Assembly (NCBI RefSeq): GCF_003194585.1
Contig: NZ_QHKZ01000001.1
Span: 186,001-250,000 of the forward strand
DNA length: 64,000 nucleotides
DNA from: Nocardioides daejeonensis
Lineage (GTDB): Bacteria; Actinomycetota; Actinomycetes; Propionibacteriales; Nocardioidaceae
Direction: 5' to 3'
Positions 16,436 through 25,721 of the stretch are shown piece after piece. The notes beneath the pieces were generated by a model. It was given only the letters and a program-made list of their open reading frames with translations, ran no database searches and was not told where the DNA came from. The position numbers were made by a program, and so were the translations under genes. The number at the start of each line of letters is the position of its first letter. The first letter of the stretch is position 1.

Positions 16436-17605
16436 GTGAGGATCCTGCTCTTCACCGGCAAGGGAGGCGTCGGCAAGTCCACCGTGGCCGCCGCGACCGC
16501 CGCCCAGGCTGCAGCGCGGGGCCTGCGCACGCTGGTGCTCTCGACCGATGCCGCACACTCCCTGGCCGATGCGTTCGGAGTCCAGGTCGGTTCCGAGCCC
16601 ACGCTCATCTCCGCCAACCTGCACGTGCAGCAGGTCGACGCGCAGCGTCGCTTCGAGGAGTCCTGGTCCGACATCCAGCGCTACTTGCTCTCCGTGCTCG
16701 ATGTCGCCGGCGTCGACCCGGTGGCTGCCGAGGAGCTGACCGTGATCCCCGGCGCCGAGGAGGTGCTGGCCCTCCTCGAGCTGCGTCTGCACGCGCTCTC
16801 CGGAGGTTGGGACGTGATCGTCGTCGACTGCGCGCCCACCGCCGAGACGCTCCGGCTGCTCGCGCTGCCGGAGGCGCTCGGTTGGTACATGGAGCGGGTT
16901 TTCCCGTTCGAGCGCAAGGTGGTCAAGGCGCTGAAGCCGGTGCTGACGCGGGCTGCCGGCGTGCCGATGCCGCAGGACACGGTCTTCGACGCCGTCGAGC
17001 GGCTGCACGCGGAGCTCGACGAGGTACGTCGGCTGCTGTCGGGGCCTGACGCCAGCGTGCGGATCGTGATGACACCGGAGACGGTGGTGCTCGCGGAGGC
17101 GCGGCGCTCCTTCACCACGCTGTCGCTCTTCGGCTACCGCGTCGACGGCGTGGTCGTGAACCGGATCTTCCCGGCCGGCTCCGGCGATCCGTGGCGTGAG
17201 GGCTGGGTGGCCGCCCAGAGCAAGGTGCTGACCGAGGTCGACCAGTCCTTCAGTGGCCTGACCCGGTGGCGCTCGACGTACCGGGCTGCAGAGCCGGTCG
17301 GCGTCCCGGCGCTGCATACGCTGGCCGACGAGGTGTACGCCGACAGCGACCCGCTCGCGCCACCGCTCGGGGACGGTCCGCTGCGGCTCTCGCGCACCTC
17401 CGCCGGCGCGGTGCTGACCCTGGAGCTGCCCAACGTGGACCGCAGTGACGTTGATCTCGCTCGGCACGGAGATGACCTCGTGGTGACCGTGGGGGCCTAT
17501 CGTCGACTGCTCACCCTCCCACCCGGACTGTCGCGGCACGCGGTGCGCGGCGCGCGGGTGGTGGACGGTGCCCTACAGGTCAGATTCGAGGAGGTGGGCA
17601 AGTGA
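16436..17605 (+). CDS. ArsA/GET3-type ATPase with C-terminal HSP20-like domain
   Basis: 389 residues, GTG start. The N-terminus begins directly with the deviant Walker A (FTGKGGVGKST), followed by LVLSTDAAHSLADAFG, the switch motifs typical of ArsA. The metal-binding Cys of true arsenite pumps are absent, so arsenite transport is unlikely. Residues about 318-389 form the ArsA HSP20-like beta domain (VLTLELPNVDRSDVDL, GALQVRFEEV). The likely job is targeting or chaperoning of membrane or lipid-linked proteins. It resembles Rv2184c. It overlaps the next gene by GTGA. Confidence 0.9.
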   Translation: MRILLFTGKGGVGKSTVAAATAAQAAARGLRTLVLSTDAAHSLADAFGVQVGSEPTLISANLHVQQVDAQRRFEESWSDIQRYLLSVLDVAGVDPVAAEELTVIPGAEEVLALLELRLHALSGGWDVIVVDCAPTAETLRLLALPEALGWYMERVFPFERKVVKALKPVLTRAAGVPMPQDTVFDAVERLHAELDEVRRLLSGPDASVRIVMTPETVVLAEARRSFTTLSLFGYRVDGVVVNRIFPAGSGDPWREGWVAAQSKVLTEVDQSFSGLTRWRSTYRAAEPVGVPALHTLADEVYADSDPLAPPLGDGPLRLSRTSAGAVLTLELPNVDRSDVDLARHGDDLVVTVGAYRRLLTLPPGLSRHAVRGARVVDGALQVRFEEVGK

Positions 17606-18051
17606 GTGGAACCGACGGCCACGTGCCCCCGGGCGGCCCGACGGGCGAGCCGGTCGGCTCGGTCGCCGAAGAGGCGATGAAGCTCTTCGGTGCCTTGTCG
17701 GACTGGGCGAAGGATCAGGGCGGCGACCTCGGCGATGGACTCTCGGGTTTCGCGACCGGGGCCGCGCACGCGTTCAACGACGTCAACGAGCACATCGCAA
17801 CGGGCAGTTCGGAGTGCACCTACTGCCCGGTGTGCCGGGCAGTGCACACGATCCGTGAGCTCAGCCCCGAGGTGAAGTCCCACCTTGCGGTCGCCGGCGC
17901 CAACCTGCTGCAGGCAGCCGCGGCGCTGATGGCGACCGCGGTGCCGGACGACGCGCCCAAGAGACGCTCCGACGACGTGGAGCACATCCCCGTGGACGAT
18001 GAGTGGCCGGACTCGGAGGTGCCGGAGCACGGGGACCGTCCGACGCCATGA
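17602..18051 (+). CDS. Conserved small CxxC protein linked to ArsA ATPase
   Basis: 149 residues; GTG overlapping the ArsA stop. An amphipathic N-terminal helix (EEAMKLFGALSDWAKDQ), a single CTYCPVC motif (two overlapping CxxC pairs) about residue 74, an alanine-rich helix (AGANLLQAAAALMATAV) and an acidic tail. It resembles actinobacterial DUF5304/Rv2183c-like proteins. The Cys cluster could bind zinc. Position suggests it works with the ATPase or SRPBCC protein. Function unknown. Confidence 0.8.
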   Translation: MSGTDGHVPPGGPTGEPVGSVAEEAMKLFGALSDWAKDQGGDLGDGLSGFATGAAHAFNDVNEHIATGSSECTYCPVCRAVHTIRELSPEVKSHLAVAGANLLQAAAALMATAVPDDAPKRRSDDVEHIPVDDEWPDSEVPEHGDRPTP

Positions 18052-18941
18052 GCAGGGGGCTTGCCGTCGGGATCGACGTCGGCGGCACCAAGATCGCGGC
18101 CGGTGTGGTGGATCAACACGGGCACGTCCTCGCTTCGCGCCGTACGGCGACCCCGTCCGATTCCAGCGACGAACTGGTCGAGGCGGTGGTCGGCCTCGTC
18201 GAGTCGCTCCGCACGGACCATGCCGTCGAGGCGGTCGGGCTCTCCGTCGCCGCCTTCGTCGACCGTGATCGCGCGCGGGCGGTCACCGCGCCCAACCTCG
18301 CTTGGCGAGACGTACCGCTACGCGACCTCGTCTCGTCACGGACCGGTCTTCCGGCGGTCGTTGAGAACGACGGCAACGCTGCGGCCTGGGGCGAGCGCAC
18401 GTTCGGCGCGGGGCGGGGCGTCGATGACCTGCTGCTCGTCGCGGTCGGCACCGGCGTCGGTGGTGGCATCGTGCTCGGTGGCGAACTGCGCAGGGGCGGC
18501 CATGGCATGGCAGCCGAGATCGGTCACGTCACCCTCGTGCCGGACGGTCGGCCGTGCGGGTGCGGCCGTCGGGGCTGCCTGGAGCAGTACGCCAGCGGAA
18601 GCGCGCTCGTCGCGGCTGCCCCGCCCGACACGGACGGCCCCATGCTCGCAGAGCTGGCCCAGTCCGGAGATGCCGGCGCGGTCCGGCTCTTCGAGGAGCT
18701 GGGCACGCACCTGGGGGTGGGCCTGGCCTCGCTGGTCGCGGTGCTCGACCCCGAGGTCATCGTGCTCGGCGGCGGGGTCGCAGAGGTCGGTGACCTGTTG
18801 CTCACGCCGGCGCGCACCGCGCTCCTCGCCGAGCTGCCCGGCGGGCCGGAGCGGCCGGCGCCGCGCCTGGTGCCGGCGCTGCTCGGCAACACCGCGGGTC
18901 TGGTCGGCGCCGCCCATCTGGCCCTGATGGAGCGGGCGTGA
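18048..18941 (+). CDS. ROK-family sugar kinase (glucokinase-like), first of a pair
   Basis: 297 residues; ATG overlaps the previous stop as ATGA. N-terminal phosphate loop GIDVGGTKIAAGVV, catalytic Asp in VVENDGNAAAWGE, and the ROK zinc site GHVTLVPDG...CGCGRRGC followed by LEQYASGSAL. These residues fit an ATP-dependent kinase of glucose or a related sugar. It overlaps a second ROK gene by GTGA; the two share the whole architecture but differ at several active-site-adjacent positions, so they probably arose by duplication and prefer different sugars. Confidence 0.9.
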   Translation: MSRGLAVGIDVGGTKIAAGVVDQHGHVLASRRTATPSDSSDELVEAVVGLVESLRTDHAVEAVGLSVAAFVDRDRARAVTAPNLAWRDVPLRDLVSSRTGLPAVVENDGNAAAWGERTFGAGRGVDDLLLVAVGTGVGGGIVLGGELRRGGHGMAAEIGHVTLVPDGRPCGCGRRGCLEQYASGSALVAAAPPDTDGPMLAELAQSGDAGAVRLFEELGTHLGVGLASLVAVLDPEVIVLGGGVAEVGDLLLTPARTALLAELPGGPERPAPRLVPALLGNTAGLVGAAHLALMERA

Positions 18942-19897
18942 CCGCGGCGCCGGCCGTCGTCGGGATCGATGTCGGTGGTACGAAGATCGTTGCCGGGCTG
19001 GTCTCCGCCGGGCGCGAGCTGCTGGCTACCGCCCGCGCCGTGACCCCCGCCAGGGCGCTGGGAGAGCGTGCGCTCGAGGACGCGATCGACGCCCTGCTCG
19101 TGCAGGTGCGTGAGGGGCATGAGGTCGGAGCAGTCGGGTTGGCGGCCGCAGGCTTCGTCGACGCGTCCGGCGACGCGATCCGCTTCGCACCCCATCTGGC
19201 GTGGCGGGACGCGCCGGTGCGGACCCGGCTGACCGAGCGCTGGGCGTTGCCGGTGGTCCTCGACAACGACGCGACCGCGGCCACGCATGCGGAGGCGAGC
19301 TTCGGCGCGGCCGCCGGCGCGGACCAGGCGTTGCTGATCACCGTGGGCACCGGAATCGGGGGCGGATTCGTCGTCGATGGGCGGGTGGTGCGCGGGCGCA
19401 ACGGCATGGCGGGGGAGTTCGGCCACATGCGACTGGTGCCGGACGGAGTGCAGTGCCCATGCGGTGGCCGCGGCTGCTGGGAGCAGTATGCGAGCGGCAA
19501 CGCCCTCCAGCGGTTCGCCCGGGAGGCTCTCGCCCGCGGCCCCTCGATCCTGGCAGACCTCTGTGGTGGTGACCCCGCGGCGCTGACCGGACCGATGGTC
19601 AGTGAGGCGGCGGAGCAGGGAGACACGGCCGCGCTGGCGGCCTTCTCGAAGGTGGGCGACTGGCTCGGCGTCGGCCTCACCAACGTCGTCGCTGCCCTCG
19701 ACCCGGCAGTGGTGGTCGTCGGAGGCGGGGTCGCGGCGGCCGGCGACCGGCTCCTCGAACCGGCACGCCATCGACTCCAGCACTCCTTGGTCGGGGCCGG
19801 GCACCGCGACGTACCGCCGGTTCTTCCCGCCGGCCTCGGCCCCGATGCCGGCCTCCTCGGCGCTGCCGACCTCGCGAGGCGCTTCATCGAGAGGTGA
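18938..19897 (+). CDS. ROK-family sugar kinase, second of a pair
   Basis: 319 residues, GTG start coupled to the first ROK gene. GIDVGGTKIVAGLV loop, catalytic Asp in VVLDNDATAATHAE and zinc motif GHMRLVPDG...CPCGGRGC with WEQYASGNAL. The usual ENDANAA is here DNDATAA: the catalytic Asp remains but the following Asn is Thr. About 20 residues longer than its neighbour, mainly in the segment after the zinc site (REALARGPSILADLCGGDP). Its last 14 bases overlap the convergent MFS gene. Substrate unknown. Confidence 0.88.
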   Translation: MTAAPAVVGIDVGGTKIVAGLVSAGRELLATARAVTPARALGERALEDAIDALLVQVREGHEVGAVGLAAAGFVDASGDAIRFAPHLAWRDAPVRTRLTERWALPVVLDNDATAATHAEASFGAAAGADQALLITVGTGIGGGFVVDGRVVRGRNGMAGEFGHMRLVPDGVQCPCGGRGCWEQYASGNALQRFAREALARGPSILADLCGGDPAALTGPMVSEAAEQGDTAALAAFSKVGDWLGVGLTNVVAALDPAVVVVGGGVAAAGDRLLEPARHRLQHSLVGAGHRDVPPVLPAGLGPDAGLLGAADLARRFIER

Positions 19898-21017
19898 CGC
19901 GTCGTACGTCGACCCCCACCCCGAGGAGACACACGGCAGTGAGTAGCAGCACCGCCCCCGCGCCGCCGAGCACAGCGACACCACCTCCGGCCACAGGCAG
20001 GACCAGCTGCGCAGCGCGATTGGCGACGAGTCGCGTGGCGAGCACCTCGCCCCGGCGGTGGATCGAGGTCATGGCCACCACCCAGGAGATGGTGATGGGT
20101 TGGCCGACCCCGAGGCAGAAGCCCGCGACCAGCACGGTAACGACGAGCACCGCCACCGGCAGGTCGAAGGCAAGGAGCCCGATCCCGGTCCCGGCGCCGA
20201 GCAGCGATGCGACCAGAAGCCGTTCTCGGCCCAGGCGGCGGATCAGGCGGCCGAACCCGGCCCGCGACAGGGTTGAGGCGACAGCGCGCAGTGTGAGCAG
20301 CAGGCCGGCGACATAGGCGGGGCCTTCTCGTTCGCTGATCACCAGCGGCAGATAGACGGCCAGGATGTCGACCGAGGCCAGGACCAACGCGCCCGTCATC
20401 AGGGCGCTGCGCAGCTCGCCACGACGCGGAGCGGCGTCCACCTGCTCGGCCGCGGCAGAGCCGGCGCGCAGGACCGAACCCGATGTCGCACAGCCGACAA
20501 GCATCATGGCCACCGCCAGCACCGCGCCGATGCCGAGCAGCCGCTGGCTGGGTACGGCGGAGCCGCTGCTTCCGAGCATGAGGAGTGCCGGTCCCACGGC
20601 CTGGGCAATGGACCCGGCCACCGTGTAGTGGCCCAGACGCTCATCCAGCCGTTCGGCCGATGCAGACAGCGACACCTCGTACTGCTGGCCGAGCGCACAG
20701 GCCAGATGACCGAGGCCGAGAAGCAGCATGGAGAGGATGAGCAACGCGACACTGTTCGCGAGGGCGGCCAGAGTGCATGAGGCGAGCACGAGCGCGGAAC
20801 CCATGATCAGGGCCCAGCGCCCGCCCCGATGGCCCATCGCCACGCCGACCCGGCGCCCGAGCATGAGCGGAAGGAGCGCGAACGCGCCGCCCACGATGCC
20901 GATCTCCGTCACGGAGGCGCCGAGCTCCAGCGCCCGATAGGTAGCGGTCGGGCGCTGGAGCGAGGCGATCGCGTGCAGCAGGCAGGTATGTGCCAGGAGC
21001 ATCCGCCAGGTGGTCAT
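19884..21017 (-). CDS. MFS transporter, last gene of the tricarboxylate operon
   Basis: 377 residues with about 11-12 hydrophobic segments and the loop motif GHRGGRWAL between helices 2 and 3, a variant of the MFS GxxxDRxGRR signature. The ATG overlaps the tctA stop as ATGA. An MFS carrier at the end of a tct operon may export or import the same acid or a product; this is inferred from position. It converges on the second ROK gene with a 14-bp overlap. Confidence 0.82.
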   Translation of the reverse strand: MTTWRMLLAHTCLLHAIASLQRPTATYRALELGASVTEIGIVGGAFALLPLMLGRRVGVAMGHRGGRWALIMGSALVLASCTLAALANSVALLILSMLLLGLGHLACALGQQYEVSLSASAERLDERLGHYTVAGSIAQAVGPALLMLGSSGSAVPSQRLLGIGAVLAVAMMLVGCATSGSVLRAGSAAAEQVDAAPRRGELRSALMTGALVLASVDILAVYLPLVISEREGPAYVAGLLLTLRAVASTLSRAGFGRLIRRLGRERLLVASLLGAGTGIGLLAFDLPVAVLVVTVLVAGFCLGVGQPITISWVVAMTSIHRRGEVLATRLVANRAAQLVLPVAGGGVAVLGGAGAVLLLTAVCLLGVGVDVRRVTSR

Positions 21018-22573
21018 CCCAGGGGAGTGGGGAGCTTCGGCTCGTCGGTCTCCGATGGCTTCGCAGACGAGGCGGAGAGCCGCCTCCGGATCCGGCTGAT
21101 CGCGAAGGGAAGGGCGAAGATCGCGCCCAGGCAGGCGAGGAGCACCACGGACGCCTGACGCTCGAGGAAGATGCCGAGGCTGCCGTCAGAGATGATCAGC
21201 GTCTGCCGCAGCGACATCTCGGCCAGGGGACCGAGAACGAGGGCGATGATCAGCGCCGCGCAGGACATGCCGAACCTCCGCATGAAGAGGCCCAGGACCG
21301 CCGCGGCCAGCATCACCGCCACGTCCAACACGCTCTTGTTGATCGCGTAGGTGCCGTAGGTCGCGAGGACGATGATGGGGGTGGCCAGATAGCGGAGCGG
21401 CACCTTCGCGATCGAGGCGAACACCGGGATCGTGAACACGTTGATCAGCAGCAGCATGACGTTGCCCAAGAACATGCTGGCGATCAGCCCCCAGGCGAAC
21501 TCCGGGTTCTGCTCCATCAGCAGAGGGCCTGGCTGCAGACCCCACATCAGGAACGCGCCGAGCAGAATCGCGGTGGAGGACGAGCCGGGAATGCCGAGCG
21601 ACAGCATCGGGACCAGCGCGCCGGTGGCGGCCGCGTTGTTGGCAGCCTCCGGCCCGGCGACGCCGGCCGGAGCTCCCTGACCGAACCGTTCCGGCTCCTT
21701 GGAGATCGACTTCTCCAGGTTGTAGGACATGAGCGAGGCGATGGTTGCTCCGGCGCCGGGCGTGGCTCCGACGAAGAAGCCGAGCACGGAGCCGCGGGCA
21801 GCCGGCCCGGTGGACTCCCGCACCTCCTGGCGGTTCGGCCAGATGTCGCGGAGCCGTCCGCTCGAGTCGACGGGTGAGCCGGGACCGCGGTGCTCGCCGC
21901 GCAGCAAGGCCTGCAGAACCTCGGCGACGCCGAACATGCCGATCGCCACCGGCACGAAGTCGATGCCGCCGATCAGGTCGGGCGAACCGAAGGTGAATCG
22001 CTGGGCCCCGGTGCCCACGTCCAGACCCACGGTGGCGATCGCGAAGCCGAGCAGGGCTGAGAGGAGGCCCAGGAGAATGCTTCCGTCGATGATCACCACG
22101 AGCGTCAACAGGCCGGCGAGCACCAGGAGGAAGATCTCCGGCGGTCCGAAGCTCGTGGTCACCCTGGTGGCGAGGGGAGCCGCCACGCAGATCAGGACGG
22201 CGCCGACGATGCCGGCCATGAACGATGCGCCCGCGGCGATCACGAGGGCCTGCCCGGCGCGTCCCTTCTTCGCCATGGGATAGCCGTCGAACGTCGTAGC
22301 CACCGTCGCTGACTCGCCTGGCGTGTTGATGAGCACTGCGGTGATGGTGCCGCCATACATCGAGCCGTAGTAGATCGCAGCGAGCATGATGATCGCGCCG
22401 GTCGGGTCGGCGTTGAAGGTCAGAGGAAGAAGGATGGCGATGCCCGCCGTCGGGCCGAGTCCCGGCATGACGCCGATGATCTGGCCGAGGAGGACGCCGG
22501 CTGAGAGGAGGAGCAGGTTCTTGACCGTCAGGATCGCGGCCAGCCCGTCCACGAGATAGTTGATGGTTTCCAT
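21014..22573 (-). CDS. tctA: Tripartite tricarboxylate transporter large permease TctA
   Basis: 519 residues with about 11-12 membrane helices. Conserved family stretches are present: MPGLGPTAGIAILLPLTF near residue 35, YGSMYGGTITAVLINTPGE near 70 and the repeat-like GATPGAGATIASLMSY near 260. It forms the ion-driven channel of a TTT system with TctB and the binding protein TctC. It is 12 nt downstream of tctB and coupled to the MFS gene. Confidence 0.94.
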   Translation of the reverse strand: METINYLVDGLAAILTVKNLLLLSAGVLLGQIIGVMPGLGPTAGIAILLPLTFNADPTGAIIMLAAIYYGSMYGGTITAVLINTPGESATVATTFDGYPMAKKGRAGQALVIAAGASFMAGIVGAVLICVAAPLATRVTTSFGPPEIFLLVLAGLLTLVVIIDGSILLGLLSALLGFAIATVGLDVGTGAQRFTFGSPDLIGGIDFVPVAIGMFGVAEVLQALLRGEHRGPGSPVDSSGRLRDIWPNRQEVRESTGPAARGSVLGFFVGATPGAGATIASLMSYNLEKSISKEPERFGQGAPAGVAGPEAANNAAATGALVPMLSLGIPGSSSTAILLGAFLMWGLQPGPLLMEQNPEFAWGLIASMFLGNVMLLLINVFTIPVFASIAKVPLRYLATPIIVLATYGTYAINKSVLDVAVMLAAAVLGLFMRRFGMSCAALIIALVLGPLAEMSLRQTLIISDGSLGIFLERQASVVLLACLGAIFALPFAISRIRRRLSASSAKPSETDEPKLPTPLG

Positions 22574-22585
22574 GTCGTCTCCGGA

Positions 22586-23077
22586 TCAGAACGGCAGGAA
22601 CATGCCGCTCGGGAAGTTGGTGCCGAGCAGCCCGTCGAAGAGGAGGAGCAGGATGCCCGCGAGCCCTGCGCTCTGGACGGCGTTGAGGAGGTGGCGCCCC
22701 GGGTTGATGACGGAGAGCAGCCCCATCGAGAAGAGACCGGTGGCCAGGAAGGCGCCGAGGACGAAGAACAGCATGACGAAGCACACGTACACGCCCACGA
22801 GGGCGGCTACCAGCGGCAGCCAGTGGCGGTTCGCGCCCGCGCCGTCCTCGCCCGAGGTGGCCCGGCCCGCCAGGGTGCGCGCCAACAGCACCAGCGTCAT
22901 GGCCAGGCCTGCGACTCCGATGCTGCGCGGGAAGAGGCCCGGGCCGATGGCGGAGGACGGGGTGCTCCAGGCGAGCTGGAACCCGTGCCAGGTGTACCAG
23001 GCCAGGACGAGCGCCATCGCCCCGAGGAACGTGGCCTCGGCCCGAGCCGAGGCCACGTTCGTGCGTGCGCTGGTCAC
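22586..23077 (-). CDS. tctB: Tripartite tricarboxylate transporter small subunit TctB
   Basis: 163 residues from the GTG at 23077, which overlaps the tctC stop as GTGA; a longer frame upstream is antisense-like sequence. Four hydrophobic segments (LGAMALVLAWYTWHGFQLAW, GVAGLAMTLVLLARTLAG, LVAALVGVYVCFVMLFFVLG, AGILLLLFDGLLG) match TctB. Sequence is poorly conserved in this family; the position between tctC and tctA settles it. Confidence 0.88.
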   Translation of the reverse strand: MTSARTNVASARAEATFLGAMALVLAWYTWHGFQLAWSTPSSAIGPGLFPRSIGVAGLAMTLVLLARTLAGRATSGEDGAGANRHWLPLVAALVGVYVCFVMLFFVLGAFLATGLFSMGLLSVINPGRHLLNAVQSAGLAGILLLLFDGLLGTNFPSGMFLPF

Positions 23078-24072
23078 AGGGCGCCCTCTTCGGTGAGGAT
23101 CCGCTTGAAGGTCTCGGTCGTCTGCTCGAGGTAGGTGGTGAACTCGGCGTCCCACATCACGTTCTCGGAGAAGCCCTGCTGCTCGATGAACTTCTTCCAC
23201 GCCGGGGTCTCGACGACCTTCTTCATGGTGGCGATCCACCAATCCTTGGCCGAGTCGGGAGCATCGGGAGGCAGGACCAGGCCGTAGGGCTGAGAGGGCA
23301 GCGGTGCCATGCCCAGCGACTCGGCTGTGGGGATGTCGGGCGCCTGGGCCAACGGCTCAGGCCCGGTGAACATCAGCGCTCGCATCTTCCCCGCCTCGAT
23401 CTGGCCGAGCACCTCGCCGGGGCCGGCGAACATCGCATCGATGGACTTGGAGAGCAGAGCCGACTGGACCTGGCCGTCCTCGTTGAACGGCACGTACTTG
23501 ATCTTGTAGCCGGCTTCGGACGCGATCAGCTTCTGCAGGATGAAGTTGATCTGGATCAGTCCGGTGCCGCCGACGGTGACGGTGCCCTTCTCCTTGGCGT
23601 AGGCCACCCAGTCGGCCCAGGTCTTGAACGCCGAGTCGCCACGCACCATGAAGAACGAGTCCTCGGTCACCAGGGATCCGACAGGCGTGAAGTCGGCTCC
23701 GGTCCAGCCGGTGTCGGCCTGGAGTGGCGTGGTGATGAACGAGCCGGAGGTGGTGGCGATGCCGTAGCCGGAGCCCTTCTGGCTGTAGAGGTAGCCCCAA
23801 CCGGTAGCACCGCTCCCGCCCTCGCGGTTCTCCAGCATGATGTCCTCGGGGTAGAGGTCCTCCTGCTGCAGGATCTCCACGATCTGCCGAGAGAGCCGGT
23901 CGTTGCCCCCGCCGGGGCCGAACGCGATCGTCCAGTCCATCGCCTGGCTGGGGTAGTCGCCGCCTTCGTCACCGTTGCCGCTGCCTTCGCCGACGGCACA
24001 GGCGGATGCGGCGGCGACCAGGGCGAGGGCCACGATCGCCACTTTGACGCGCTTCATGAGCGAGATGGTCAT
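23074..24072 (-). CDS. tctC: Tricarboxylate-binding lipoprotein TctC (Bug family)
   Basis: 332 residues. ATG at 24072 with AAGGGA 9 nt upstream, 3 nt after the tcuA stop. Lipoprotein signal ending in ASAC places Cys about residue 25. The mature part is a Bug-type periplasmic-binding fold (DWTIAFGPGGGNDRLSRQI, KGSGYGIATTSGSFITTPL, VTVGGTGLIQINFILQKL). It should capture a carboxylate such as citrate or tricarballylate and pass it to TctAB. Ligand is inferred from the dehydrogenase gene beside it. Confidence 0.92.
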   Translation of the reverse strand: MTISLMKRVKVAIVALALVAAASACAVGEGSGNGDEGGDYPSQAMDWTIAFGPGGGNDRLSRQIVEILQQEDLYPEDIMLENREGGSGATGWGYLYSQKGSGYGIATTSGSFITTPLQADTGWTGADFTPVGSLVTEDSFFMVRGDSAFKTWADWVAYAKEKGTVTVGGTGLIQINFILQKLIASEAGYKIKYVPFNEDGQVQSALLSKSIDAMFAGPGEVLGQIEAGKMRALMFTGPEPLAQAPDIPTAESLGMAPLPSQPYGLVLPPDAPDSAKDWWIATMKKVVETPAWKKFIEQQGFSENVMWDAEFTTYLEQTTETFKRILTEEGAL

Positions 24073-24075
24073 GGG

Positions 24076-25572
24076 TCATCGTCCCTTCTGGGCGCTGAGC
24101 GCCGCTTCACGACCGGCGATCCGGCCGAAGACCGCACCGGAGACCGAACCGGTGCCGCCTGCGTAGTTGTCGTAGTAGAGGCCGCCGACCATCTCGCCGG
24201 CGGCGTAGAGACCATCGATCGCCTGACCGACGGTGGACTGCACCTGGGCCGAGGTGTCGACCCGGATGCCGCCGAAGGTGAAGGTGATGCCCGCGGTCAC
24301 CGGGAAGGCGACGAACGGAGGGGCGTCCAAGGGGTTCGCCCAGTTCGACTTGTTGATCGCAAGGCCGCGGGTGCCGCGACCGTCGAGGCCGTTCGGGTCG
24401 AACTCCTTCGTCACATCCACGGCCTCGTTGAACTCCCGGACCGTCTCGACGAACTGCTGAGCATCGATCTGCGGGAGCTTCGCAGCCAGCCCGTCCAGGG
24501 TGTCGGCTTCGATCCGGGTGGCCTCCCTGGTCCGGTACTCGTCGCGCAGCATGGGCACCACCCGCTGGTCGAACACCTGATAGGCGATGTTGCCCGGCTG
24601 CTGGATGATCCAGTCCCCGGCTCGTGAGTAGATGTAGCTCTGGATGCCGGAGCCTTCATCGACGAAGCGCTTGCCGTCCCGGTTCACCAGGATGCCCATG
24701 GGGAAGTTGTGGCGCTGGAAGCGGTCGCCGAGCTTGTAGTCGCCGAAGGGCGGCGTGTTGAGGTCGGTAGCGGCCGCGTGCTTCGCCGACCACAGCCCGC
24801 AGGAGGCGGCGCCGGCATCCAGCGCCATCTGCAGGCCGCGGCCGGTGTTGAAGCGGCTTCCCCGCACGTGGGCGGCGTCCCAGCCGACGCCCAGGTAGCG
24901 GGCCCGCATCTCGGCGTTGGCCTCGAACCCGCCGCAGGCCAGGACGACGGACTTGCACGAGATCTCGATGGTCTCCTTCCCGCGGTGGACCAGCACGCCG
25001 TGCACGCCTGCTGCGTCGCTGACGAGCGAGCGAGCCTCGGTGTCGTACCAGACGTCGATGGACTCCTCAGCCACCCGGCGGAACAGCCGCTCGATCTCGC
25101 CGGCTCCACCACCCGACATGATCAGGCCGACGCCGCCCCAGACCTTCTGTTTGCCCTCGACGCGGAAGGTCTGGCGACCGGTGCTGGGCTGGAAGCGCAC
25201 GCCCTGGGTGTAGAGCCAGCGTGCGGCGGAGAAGCTCTCGTCGGCGATCAGGGCGATCAGGTCGGGATCGGCCTTGTAGCCGCTGAGGCGGGCGAGGTCC
25301 TCGTAGTACTGACTGCTTGGGTAGCTGCCGAAGTCGATCGTGTCGAGTTCGTGCTGGCTGATGTCGGGGCAGACCTGAAGCAGGTCGTCCACGGTGTCGA
25401 AGGCGAAGCGGAAGATGCCGCCGTGGAAGGCACTGTTGCCACCGCGTTCGTTCTCGGGGGCAGCCTCGACGATCAGCACCGATGCGCCGTGCTCGCGCGC
25501 CGACAGGGCGGCGCAGAGAGCGGCGTTGCCGGCTCCGACGACAACCACGTCGTAGGACGGTGGGGGAGTCAT
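24076..25572 (-). CDS. tcuA: FAD-dependent tricarballylate dehydrogenase-like protein (TcuA)
   Basis: 498 residues. FAD-binding motif VVVGAGNAALCAALSARE near the N-terminus, GGNSAFHGGIFRFAF and the C-terminal FAD segment YAAGEMVGGLYYDNYAGGTG, as in the fumarate-reductase/succinate-dehydrogenase flavoprotein group. TcuA oxidises tricarballylate to cis-aconitate. First gene of the operon tcuA-tctC-tctB-tctA-MFS. In Salmonella TcuA needs the membrane electron carrier TcuB; I see no tcuB in the window. A related 3-oxosteroid or fumarate-type substrate is possible, but the tct genes favour a tricarboxylate. Confidence 0.85.
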   Translation of the reverse strand: MTPPPSYDVVVVGAGNAALCAALSAREHGASVLIVEAAPENERGGNSAFHGGIFRFAFDTVDDLLQVCPDISQHELDTIDFGSYPSSQYYEDLARLSGYKADPDLIALIADESFSAARWLYTQGVRFQPSTGRQTFRVEGKQKVWGGVGLIMSGGGAGEIERLFRRVAEESIDVWYDTEARSLVSDAAGVHGVLVHRGKETIEISCKSVVLACGGFEANAEMRARYLGVGWDAAHVRGSRFNTGRGLQMALDAGAASCGLWSAKHAAATDLNTPPFGDYKLGDRFQRHNFPMGILVNRDGKRFVDEGSGIQSYIYSRAGDWIIQQPGNIAYQVFDQRVVPMLRDEYRTREATRIEADTLDGLAAKLPQIDAQQFVETVREFNEAVDVTKEFDPNGLDGRGTRGLAINKSNWANPLDAPPFVAFPVTAGITFTFGGIRVDTSAQVQSTVGQAIDGLYAAGEMVGGLYYDNYAGGTGSVSGAVFGRIAGREAALSAQKGR

Positions 25573-25709
25573 TTTCGGGGTTCATCTCCTTGGGTGAACA
25601 CCGCCCGCGGCAGGATCGGGGCGTGTGATGCGGGCCATGCTTGCAGCGGGAGGCGCGGGAGTTGTAGCGATATCTGGCCAAGAAATACTGATGAAACGAC
25701 ATCATGGTC

Positions 25710-25721
25710 TAGGGTGGCCGG
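25710..25721 (+). promoter_or_regulatory. -10 hexamer for a leaderless araC-type transcript
   Basis: TAGGGT at 25710-25715 ends 6 nt before the GTG at 25722, so transcription should begin at the start codon. It lies in the 149-bp divergent gap between tcuA and the regulator, where the regulator probably binds. Confidence 0.6.

Noticed and set aside
16436..17605. Arsenite efflux ATPase, together with the ArsC-like gene at 59667
   Set aside because: The ArsA-type protein lacks the metal-binding Cys and has an HSP20-like tail; the ArsC-like protein has a CxxC site and no arsB or arsR neighbours.
23078..23242. Longer N-terminus for TctB
   Set aside because: The extension is antisense-like, Arg/His-rich, and lies wholly inside tctC; the GTG at 23077 overlaps the tctC stop.
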